The translations under genes were made by a program, and so were the position numbers. Shown here piece after piece: positions 54,032 to 60,975 of a DNA stretch of 64,000 bases. Under the pieces are notes generated by a model that ran no database searches, was not told where the DNA came from, and saw only the letters and a program-made list of their open reading frames with translations. The first letter of the stretch is position 1. The number at the start of each line of letters is the position of its first letter. The stretch lies in assembly GCA_965117025.1 (NCBI GenBank), contig OZ220746.1:2108001-2172000 (forward strand), written 5' to 3'. This DNA is from VXPQ01 sp965117025. GTDB taxonomy: Bacteria > Bacteroidota > Rhodothermia > Rhodothermales > VXPQ01.

Positions 54032-54568
54032 TTATTTAGGAATATCTTCCCTGCGTGATGTGAGCCTGCTTTCGTGAAGCCGGGTCGCTGCCCTGCGAAG
54101 AAGATCGACATCGTGTCCGATGACATGATGAGCCAGGCCGAACACGTCCGTAGCGGCGCCATTGATCGTAACAGGGCTGCGCCACGCATGCACATCGAGT
54201 CCGGAAAATAATGTCGCCAACCCTGTACGGGCCGTACTGATATGATCGAGCACGGCCTCTATTTCCGTGTGTTCCGGTGCTGCGTCGTCAAGCACCTCTC
54301 TTGCTCCGGGTACGTCGAGGGAAATGTCCTTGCCTTCCGCCAGACGGGCAACGGCCGGGGAATATACCTTTTCGTCAAAAAGGTACAGCGCCACATACAT
54401 TTCCAGGAAAGAAAGCTCACTTTCTATCGGTCGCCCTTGCAGAACACTTTCCGGAATGCGTCCGACATGCTTTCGCAGCACAGCCGTTTCGTCGATCAGA
54501 TACGCCAGTTGATCCAGCAATGCCTGGCGTACCCCGGCGGTTCGGGGAACGTCGGAGGCGTTGGTCAT
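54032..54568 (-). CDS. DinB-like superfamily protein
   Basis: 178 residues. AGVRQALLDQLAYLIDETAV, ESELSFLEMYVALYLFDEKV and a late GLAHHVIGHDVDLLRRAATR suggest the four-helix DinB fold; two of the three metal His positions are visible near the C-terminus (HHVIGH) but the first one is unclear. Its ATG overlaps the nuoI stop by four bases (ATGA, 54565-54568), so the pair is translationally coupled. Function unknown. Confidence 0.68.
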   Translation of the reverse strand: MTNASDVPRTAGVRQALLDQLAYLIDETAVLRKHVGRIPESVLQGRPIESELSFLEMYVALYLFDEKVYSPAVARLAEGKDISLDVPGAREVLDDAAPEHTEIEAVLDHISTARTGLATLFSGLDVHAWRSPVTINGAATDVFGLAHHVIGHDVDLLRRAATRLHESRLTSRREDIPK

Positions 54569-55215
54569 TCCGTATCGGGGAGCGGCTCGACCGGAGCCTC
54601 TGTGTCATTGTGCATCTCCTCGGCCAGCGAGGCAAGAAAAGAACGGTCTCTGAGACTATGCACGTTGTTTTCCCGCCGGAAATCCCATTGTTCTCCAAAC
54701 TGCCGATCCTTGTAGGCTTCGAGCCAGTCGAACCGGTCCTTTAGGCGTTCCGCCGGCATAAGCAGTCGTTCCAGACCAAATACAGCTTCTTCGCGACTCT
54801 GGAAGGTCAGATCGTATTCTTTCGACATGACGATGGCTTCTTCCGGGCAGACTTCCTCGCAATACCCGCAGTAGATGCACCGAAGCATGTTGATCTCGAA
54901 CCATTCCGGTTCCCGCTCCTTGGCTCCCTCCATCTCGCGCGATTGCATGGCAATAGCCATCGGGGGACAGGCCCGTGCGCACAGGTTGCAGGAAACACAA
55001 CGGGGCCGCCCCTCCTCCTCGACCAGCACCGGGCGGCCTCGATAACTGTCGGGGGGATACCATTGCTCTTCCGGATACTGCAGGGTATAGCTTGGCTGCT
55101 GCATCTTGCGAAAGCTGTACCCAAGCCCCTTGAACACTTCCGGGAGATACAGACGCTCCCAGAAATTGAGGGTGCGTTCGTTTTTCTTTTTCACAGGTGC
55201 CGGTTTGCCAGGCAT
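54565..55215 (-). CDS. nuoI: NADH-quinone oxidoreductase subunit I-like ferredoxin
   Basis: 216 residues from MPGKPAPVKKKNERT; longer frames upstream are unconserved. Two 4Fe-4S motifs, CVSCNLCARACPP and CIYCGYCEEVCPE, match the TYKY/NuoI family, as do TLQYPEEQWYPPDSYRGRP and EAIVMSKEYDLTFQSREEA. It would carry clusters N6a/N6b linking the peripheral and membrane arms of complex I. The C-terminal 70 residues are longer than in E. coli NuoI. No other nuo gene is nearby, so it is either a dispersed complex I gene or a paralogue with another partner. Confidence 0.85.
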   Translation of the reverse strand: MPGKPAPVKKKNERTLNFWERLYLPEVFKGLGYSFRKMQQPSYTLQYPEEQWYPPDSYRGRPVLVEEEGRPRCVSCNLCARACPPMAIAMQSREMEGAKEREPEWFEINMLRCIYCGYCEEVCPEEAIVMSKEYDLTFQSREEAVFGLERLLMPAERLKDRFDWLEAYKDRQFGEQWDFRRENNVHSLRDRSFLASLAEEMHNDTEAPVEPLPDTE

Positions 55216-55246
55216 GGCGGACTCGGGGGAAGCGAAAAAATACCAA

Positions 55247-55264
55247 GGTCTGTTAACACTATGC
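55247..55264 (-). repeat. degenerate GTTAACAGGCCC-family element upstream of nuoI
   Basis: GCATAGTGTTAACAGACC on the minus strand, directly following the TATCTTTG box and 32 bases before the nuoI ATG. It has one mismatch (AGACC for AGGCC) to the family core. Confidence 0.55.
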
Positions 55265-55271
55265 AAAGATA
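55264..55271 (-). promoter_or_regulatory. possible Bacteroidota-type -7 box (TATCTTTG) for nuoI
   Basis: TATCTTTG on the minus strand, 48 bases before the nuoI ATG. It runs straight into GCATAGTGTTAACAG, so the repeat would form the 5' end of the transcript. No clear -33 TTG is seen. Confidence 0.4.
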
Positions 55272-55414
55272 CCACGCAAGATACGCCCTGACGACGGATA
55301 TCGCGAGGATTCGCCGGAGAAGATCGCGAAAATACGACCCCTCTTGCCGAAAAAGCCGCAGCGTGCAGAAGCGCTTCGTGCAACCTGTTCCGGAAGGTAC
55401 TGCCGGAAGCAAAG

Positions 55415-56734
55415 CTATGCGCGCTCCCGTGACTTGGCGCGAAACACCAGAGTAAGCGGGACCCCGCTGAAATCGAACGCCTTGCGGAGTTCGTTTTCGA
55501 GATACCGCCGGTATGACTCGTGTACGCCTTTCGGATAATTGCAAAAAAAAGCGAACACGGGAGGATTCGATGCCACCTGTGATGCATACTTTATCTGCAC
55601 GAACTGGTTGCGCCATGTGGGGGGATGATGCCTGCTGATAGCTTTTTGCATCACTTCGTTTACTTGATGCGTCGGAATGCGCAGGCGCAGGCGCTCATAA
55701 ATTGCAATGGCTGAGCTGAGCACGGTATGCACCCGTTGCCGGGTGAGTGCGGAGATGAACAATATGGGCACGTAGTCCAGCATCGGGAGCCGCTTGCGAA
55801 TTCCGCGGCGCCAGTCTCGGGCTGTGTTGGTTTCTTTCTCGACCAGGTCCCATTTGTTTACGGCGATAATGAGTCCTTTTCTGAGTTCTTCCGCTTGCTT
55901 CAGAATGCGAATATCCTGCATCTGCAGTCCATCGGCGGCATCCACCAGAAGCACAGCGACGTCGCACGTCGCCAGGGCTCGACGGGTCCGCAGCGTAGCG
56001 TAAAATTCTATGTTTCCGGCCACCCTTGCCCGCTTGCGCAGACCGGCCGTGTCGACCAGCACGATTTCCCGGTCCTCGAATTCGATCACAGAGTGGATGG
56101 CGTCCCGGGTCGTGCCGGGAATTTCCGTGACGATGGATCGGGGAAATCCGAGAATGGCGTTCGCCAGCGAAGATTTACCGGCATTCGGTTTCCCGACCAG
56201 CGCCACACGAATGCGGGCATCCTCAGGCGGGGCGTCCGGGACATCCGGCAGCACGGCGGTCAGGTCGTCAAGCATTTCCCCGGTGCCTGTCCCGTTGATA
56301 GCGCTTACAGGATATACTTCTCCCAGTCCGAGTCCATAGAATACGCCGGCTTGCCAGCGCCGCTGGTCATTGTCCGCCTTATTGGCAACCACCAGCACAG
56401 GCTTGTCGGTCCGGCGGAGCACTGCACTCAGTTCCTCGTCGAGATCCGTGATGCCGGTCATGACGTCCACGACGAAAAGAATGGCGTCGGCTTCGTCAAT
56501 GGCGATGTGCACCTGCTCGCGGATGGCTTCTGCAAATACCTCGGCAGTAGCCGGCACGAATCCTCCCGTATCCGCCGCGTCGAACGTATGCCCCGCCCAT
56601 TCGACCGTGCCGTACACCCGGTCGCGCGTGACCCCGGGCTCGTCATGCACAATGGTTTGCCGCGCCTCCACCAGACGATTGAAGAGCGTTGACTTGCCCA
56701 CATTCGGGCGGCCAACGACAGCTACCAGCCTCAT
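55415..56734 (-). CDS. der: GTPase Der (EngA)
   Basis: 439 residues from MRLVAVVGRPNVGKST; the frame is open for 215 more codons upstream but that region is the shadow of uppP. Tandem G-domains with G1 motifs GRPNVGKST and GKPNAGKSS, G3 DTGGF and DTAGLRKR, G4 NKAD and NKWD, and a C-terminal KH-like domain (VNEVMQKAISRHHPP, FVQIKYASQ, FFCNYPKGVHESYRRYLEN). Essential for 50S ribosome assembly. It lies 44 bases downstream of uppP. Confidence 0.97.
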   Translation of the reverse strand: MRLVAVVGRPNVGKSTLFNRLVEARQTIVHDEPGVTRDRVYGTVEWAGHTFDAADTGGFVPATAEVFAEAIREQVHIAIDEADAILFVVDVMTGITDLDEELSAVLRRTDKPVLVVANKADNDQRRWQAGVFYGLGLGEVYPVSAINGTGTGEMLDDLTAVLPDVPDAPPEDARIRVALVGKPNAGKSSLANAILGFPRSIVTEIPGTTRDAIHSVIEFEDREIVLVDTAGLRKRARVAGNIEFYATLRTRRALATCDVAVLLVDAADGLQMQDIRILKQAEELRKGLIIAVNKWDLVEKETNTARDWRRGIRKRLPMLDYVPILFISALTRQRVHTVLSSAIAIYERLRLRIPTHQVNEVMQKAISRHHPPTWRNQFVQIKYASQVASNPPVFAFFCNYPKGVHESYRRYLENELRKAFDFSGVPLTLVFRAKSRERA

Positions 56735-56758
56735 GGGGTTACTTCCCTCATAATGATT

Positions 56759-56774
56759 TTTTAAGGATACTCTG
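56759..56774 (+). repeat. AGGATACTCTG element in the uppP-der gap, opposite orientation
   Basis: TTTTAAGGATACTCTG on the plus strand between uppP and der, both of which are minus-strand genes. The other copies read in the direction of the downstream gene; this one is reversed, which argues against a simple promoter role here. Confidence 0.5.
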
Positions 56775-56778
56775 CCAT

Positions 56779-57588
56779 TTACAACCACCACCATAGACCC
56801 AGACCGCCCACAAGGAAACAATAATAGGCGAACCAGGCCAGGTTGCCCCGCTGCACGAAACGGATTACCGTTCTGATAGCCCATATACCGGATGCGTACG
56901 CAACGAGGGTACCCAGAAGGATCGGGGGCAGATTCGTGATGTCTCCGGCCTGCGCGATCCGTAGCGCCTCGATACCCGTTGCGCCTGTAATGACCGGCAC
57001 CGACATCAGAAACGAAAAGGCGACCGCCTGTGCGGGCCGTACGTTCTGGTACAGTGCAGCGCAGATCGTCGCCCCCGAACGGGAAATACCAGGGATCATC
57101 GCCAGTCCCTGCGCCACTCCTGTCACGATGGATTTCCAGGCGGATATATTCCCTTCGGGGCGGGGGCGAATGCGGGTGAGCAGCAACAGTGCGCCCGTAA
57201 CAAGGAGCATCCCGGCGGTGAGATGCGGTGCCGAAAAAGCAGCTTCGAGGGGCTCTCTGAAAAGTATATACATCAGCCCGCCCGGGATCATGGACAGGAA
57301 AATGAAGATTGCAAATCGAAAATCCCCGTTGCTGCGGTACTGTGCGCCGATCCGACCGGGCCGATGTATTCCCTCCCATACGCCGCGCACTATTTCAAGG
57401 ATACGCACGCGGTATACCGTGGCGATACTCAGGACCGTGCCGAAATGCACGAACACTTCGAAAGTAATGTGATCGATCTTCAGGCCAAGCAAGTGCTGGA
57501 CGAGGACAAGATGTCCCGAGGAAGAAACGGGGAGAAATTCCGTTATTCCCTGAATGAGACCGAGAAGCGCTGCTTCCCACCAGGTCAT
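56779..57588 (-). CDS. uppP: undecaprenyl-diphosphatase (BacA/UppP)
   Basis: 269 residues from MTWWEAALLGLIQGITEF; upstream in-frame Met adds non-hydrophobic sequence. Polytopic inner-membrane enzyme recycling the lipid carrier of cell-wall synthesis. Catalytic motifs EFLPVSSSGHLVL near residue 17 and PGISRSGATI near 165 are intact. About eight membrane segments. It precedes der on the same strand. Confidence 0.96.
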   Translation of the reverse strand: MTWWEAALLGLIQGITEFLPVSSSGHLVLVQHLLGLKIDHITFEVFVHFGTVLSIATVYRVRILEIVRGVWEGIHRPGRIGAQYRSNGDFRFAIFIFLSMIPGGLMYILFREPLEAAFSAPHLTAGMLLVTGALLLLTRIRPRPEGNISAWKSIVTGVAQGLAMIPGISRSGATICAALYQNVRPAQAVAFSFLMSVPVITGATGIEALRIAQAGDITNLPPILLGTLVAYASGIWAIRTVIRFVQRGNLAWFAYYCFLVGGLGLWWWL

Positions 57589-57718
57589 GATATAGAGGGT
57601 GTCAGGATCAGGACGAATGCTTGTGCCGGAGCGTGCAAGGTACGCATTGCAGTCCGGCATACGAAACGCGTGGATACCTTACCGGTCGAGGGTTGGGCCA
57701 CAGGAGTATACGGGAAAT

Positions 57719-57739
57719 CATAGTGTTAACAGGCCCTGG
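57719..57739 (+). repeat. GTTAACAGGCCC-family element between uppP and the NFACT gene
   Basis: CATAGTGTTAACAGGCCCTG in the 170-base gap upstream of uppP and 20 bases beyond the NFACT-gene stop. It lacks the GCTG at the 5' edge seen in the three long copies. Confidence 0.65.
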
Positions 57740-57758
57740 TGTGCTGCACGGGTACGGT

Positions 57759-59411
57759 TTACGACGCGTTGCCCGGAAGGCCGGGTTCCACAAGAACCAC
57801 CGTTTCGCGTTCCACCGTTACGGCGCCGGGCGGCGTTCCTTTCGCTTTGCGCACGTATTTGCGTTCGGTGACCATCACCGGCACAAGGTTGCTGCCCCGG
57901 GCCTTGCTGAACCAGGCGGCGATGGATGCCGCTTGCCGCACAATAGCGTTTCCGGGCGCCGCATTGCGATGGGGCAGCCGGAGCACGGCGTGTACGCCCG
58001 ATACGCCGCGGGCATGCATCCAGAGGTCGTATTTTTGCGCGTGACGAAACGTCAGTTCGTCATTCTGACGGGCATTGCGCCCTACCCAGACCTCATACCC
58101 TTCCGGCAGGCGAAATCTTCGAAAGGGTATACGTTTTTTTTCCTGTTCCGGATCGGGCAGGAAGCGGGCCAGCCGGTCGGCCTGTTCCTTGCGGAAGGTG
58201 CGCAAGGCCCGCAGGTTTTCCGTGGCATGCAGCGTATCCAGCAGGTCCTGGACTTCCTGTGCGACTTTTTCTGTCTCTGCCATGCGCTTTTCGGCGGTTT
58301 CGCGCGCAACGCGCGTGCGCCGCGCCCGGTCGTAAAACATCTGTGCGTTTTCTATAGCCGAGAGGGCGGGGTCAAGAGGTACGGTGACCCTTTTTCCTTC
58401 CGCAAACAGGTTTTCGAGGGATGCTTCCTCGGCGCCTCGAGGGATATTGTGCGCCTGTGCCGTCAGCAGGTGCCCCCAGGTCTCGTAACGACCGGCGCGG
58501 CTTTCCCGGGACAATTCTTCCTTCATGCGTCGTACCCGCCGGTCGTACTGCTTCGCTGCACGTTCGAGCGCCTTGGCCACAGGGTCGAACAGTTCCCGAA
58601 AGCGATGGTGCGCCAGGGATCGGCGTACTCCTTCCCGGACGGCCTGGCTGACCGTGTCGAACGTTTCTTCCTGGAGATGGCGGGCGTGTTCGAGGGCAAT
58701 GAGCGAGAACATCGGGAGGCCTTTTTCGCCCCGGTATATGCGGGGAGCCGGCGCGAGGAGGGCCCGGCGTATTGCTTCCACGGCGTGGAAAAGCGCCTGC
58801 AGATCACCAGGGGACACATCGTCCGCCCCCTGCGGATCCAGCCCGGCGCGCACGATCGCCTCGATGCCGAGTGTGCGATCGAACAACGGATACGCCCGGC
58901 AAGCTGTCCGAACAATGGAGTTGCCTTTCGGGCGCCAGCTTGCTTCGAATGCCTTGCAGGTATCGGGGGCGGGCGCCGGACGCGGTGCAGGAAGGGCAGA
59001 TCCTGCAAGCGCGGCGTTGTTCCGAAAAGCAGTCAGGATGCGGTCATTCGCCACGAGAAATACATTCGCATGCGGGCCGAACAACGAGATATGAAAGGTC
59101 ATGTCGCCGGAGAGACCCATAAAGATCATGCGATCCCGGTCAGCGATCCGAAGGGTTTCCACTCTTCTGCCGATGGCCGGTTCGAACAGCGTAGTGACGT
59201 TGCGCCGGGCGCGGGCGTACCCGTCGCCGCAAACGATGAAAAGAAGAGGAAGCCGGACCCCGATACGGACGGTTCGGGTGTTGCCCTGGGCAGTACATGC
59301 CAGCGAGAGTTCGTCCCGCTCTTGCGACCAGGCATCTTCGAGCGTACTCCCGATCAGCGAGGTCTGCCATTCCGTGATCAGTGCGCGTAGCGTATGGTAA
59401 TTCGCAATCAT
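57759..59411 (-). CDS. NFACT (Rqc2/RqcH-like) RNA-binding protein
   Basis: 550 residues from MIANYHTLRALITEW. NFACT-N (about 1-200) with MGLSGDMTFHISLFGPHANV and the ADRDR segment that holds the Asp-Arg pair of RqcH; a coiled-coil middle (HLQEETFDTVSQ to VAQEVQDLLDTLHATE); and NFACT-R at the C-terminus (YEVWVGRNARQNDELTFRHA, DLWMHARGVSGVHAVLRL). RqcH recruits tRNA-Ala to stalled 50S subunits to add C-terminal tails for degradation. Its ATG overlaps the aminotransferase stop by four bases. Confidence 0.9.
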   Translation of the reverse strand: MIANYHTLRALITEWQTSLIGSTLEDAWSQERDELSLACTAQGNTRTVRIGVRLPLLFIVCGDGYARARRNVTTLFEPAIGRRVETLRIADRDRMIFMGLSGDMTFHISLFGPHANVFLVANDRILTAFRNNAALAGSALPAPRPAPAPDTCKAFEASWRPKGNSIVRTACRAYPLFDRTLGIEAIVRAGLDPQGADDVSPGDLQALFHAVEAIRRALLAPAPRIYRGEKGLPMFSLIALEHARHLQEETFDTVSQAVREGVRRSLAHHRFRELFDPVAKALERAAKQYDRRVRRMKEELSRESRAGRYETWGHLLTAQAHNIPRGAEEASLENLFAEGKRVTVPLDPALSAIENAQMFYDRARRTRVARETAEKRMAETEKVAQEVQDLLDTLHATENLRALRTFRKEQADRLARFLPDPEQEKKRIPFRRFRLPEGYEVWVGRNARQNDELTFRHAQKYDLWMHARGVSGVHAVLRLPHRNAAPGNAIVRQAASIAAWFSKARGSNLVPVMVTERKYVRKAKGTPPGAVTVERETVVLVEPGLPGNAS

Positions 59412-60610
59412 GCCTGTGTATCCCGCTCCGCTGCGTCGAGCACCCGGATAATCGTGTCGCAAGCCCCGTCGAGCACATCAAAAGGGATCGTAAGGGGAGG
59501 GGCAATGCGCACCAGACAGTCCGAATACAGTGTCCATCCGAGCAGCACGCCTTCGTCGAGACACCGGTGCACCGTGCGGGCGGTCAGGTCTGCGTCACGA
59601 AGTTGCATGCCCAGCATGGCGCCTCGCCCCCGTACTTCGACGATGGACGGATGGTGCAAACGCTGGCGAACCCGTTCTTCTATGGCACGGGCTCGAGCGG
59701 GAAGTTGCTCGTCGATGATCACATGCAGGCCGGCCAGTGCGGCGGCGCAAGATACCGGATGGCCTCCGAATGTGGTTACATGACTCAGTGGGGGGTCCCG
59801 CCGTAGTGCCAGAAAGCGTTCCGCACTGGAAATGAATGCCCCAAGCGGCATGCCGCCCCCAAAGGCTTTGGCAATCGTCAGGATGTCGGGAGTGACCCCG
59901 AACTGTTCGAACGCGAAAAGCGTCCCGGTTCGTCCGAGTCCTGTTTGTACTTCGTCGAAGATCAGCAGGGCGCCGGTTTCGTCGCAGCGCGCTCGCAGGG
60001 CCCGCATCCAGCGGTCCCCCGGTATATTGATGCCGCCTTCTCCCTGAATCGGCTCGGTGATCACGCAGGCCGTTTGCTTGTCGATGGCCTGCAAGGCGCG
60101 CTCGTGGTTGAATGGGAGTATATCCACGTTGGGCAACAGCGGACGAAAGGGCCGCTGGTATACATCCCGACCGGTCACGGACAGGGACCCGTGCGTGTCG
60201 CCGTGGAACGATCCCTCGAAAGCGATTATCCCCGATCTTCCTGTTCCTTTTTTGGCCAGCTTCAGGGCGCCTTCATTGGCCTCTGTCCCGGAATTTGTGA
60301 AATAGGTTACCTGAAGGGAAGGGGGCAGATGTCTGGCCAGAAATTCAGCCAGATCTACCTGCGGGCGCTGCACAAATTCGCCGTAGACCATGACATGCAT
60401 GTGACGGGCGGCTTGCTTCCGGACGGCCTCGACGACCGCCGGATGTCCGTGTCCCAGGGAAGAAACGGCAATGCCGCTGATCATATCGACGATGCGACGC
60501 TTGTCGGAGAGGTATAACCAGGGTCCCTCTGCCCGGTCTATGACGAGTCCGAGCGGCGTATCGCTTGTCCACGCCATGAATCGTTCGAATCGTTCCTGCA
60601 GCAATGACAT
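59408..60610 (-). CDS. class III (ornithine/acetylornithine-type) aminotransferase
   Basis: 400 residues. PLP enzyme with Lys in TIAKAFGGGMPLGAF, phosphate-binding TNSGTEANEGALKLAKKG, FEGSFHGDTHGSLSVTG, EPIQGEGGINIP and IFDEVQTGLGRTGTLFAFE. It could act on acetylornithine, ornithine or a related omega-amino acid; no arginine gene is adjacent. Its stop overlaps the NFACT gene start by four bases (ATGA), so the two are co-translated, an unexpected pairing. Confidence 0.9.
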   Translation of the reverse strand: MSLLQERFERFMAWTSDTPLGLVIDRAEGPWLYLSDKRRIVDMISGIAVSSLGHGHPAVVEAVRKQAARHMHVMVYGEFVQRPQVDLAEFLARHLPPSLQVTYFTNSGTEANEGALKLAKKGTGRSGIIAFEGSFHGDTHGSLSVTGRDVYQRPFRPLLPNVDILPFNHERALQAIDKQTACVITEPIQGEGGINIPGDRWMRALRARCDETGALLIFDEVQTGLGRTGTLFAFEQFGVTPDILTIAKAFGGGMPLGAFISSAERFLALRRDPPLSHVTTFGGHPVSCAAALAGLHVIIDEQLPARARAIEERVRQRLHHPSIVEVRGRGAMLGMQLRDADLTARTVHRCLDEGVLLGWTLYSDCLVRIAPPLTIPFDVLDGACDTIIRVLDAAERDTQA

Positions 60611-60975
60611 AATCGAGGGGGGTTTTTGCTTATCCGCCGCATCCGGACGATGGATATGGGCCTGTTACCACTATGCAGCAAAATAGGCCCCGCAGAGCGC
60701 CGCTGCATAGTGGTAACAGGCCCAAATACGCGGTGGCTTGTCGAATGCAATGTTCCGGAAGATGGGAACCTGCATGCGGGACGTTCCGTGCAAAACGGCA
60801 ACGGGTTTTTGTGTCCGGAGTATGGTCATAACAACCCGGCCATATCCGGTGTCGAGGCATCCGAAGGTTCCCGAACCAGGATGCCCTGAACATAGCGCGC
60901 GGTCGCCTTTCTGCCCTTCCACCCATCGAGCCGCCGCTTGCCGCGTCGTTATTTCACTCGTTGCAACGGCATACC
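60611..60975. other. 365-base divergent intergenic region with the full repeat element
   Basis: Between the aminotransferase gene (-) and the unknown 468-residue gene (+). It contains the complete inverted-repeat element (60658-60723) and about 250 bases with no recognised signal. Short open frames on both strands here are not supported as genes. Promoters for both flanking genes must lie within it. Confidence 0.6.
60658..60723. repeat. complete GTTAACAGGCCC-family element (22-bp perfect inverted arms)
   Basis: Left arm 60658-60679 and right arm 60702-60723 are perfect 22-base inverted copies (right arm GCTGCATAGTGGTAACAGGC plus CC) around a 22-base centre (60680-60701). The centre plus right arm recur at 20944-20989 with one mismatch, and the right arm at 49475-49503. 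This is the longest copy in the window and defines the family. Confidence 0.85.

Noticed and set aside
55415..57379. 654-codon frame extending der upstream
   Set aside because: The extra 215 codons run antisense-shifted over uppP; the GTPase begins at 56734 with MRLVAVVGRPNVGKST.
60630..60926. 98-codon minus-strand frame upstream of the aminotransferase
   Set aside because: It covers the interspersed repeat and has no domain or codon pattern supporting a gene.
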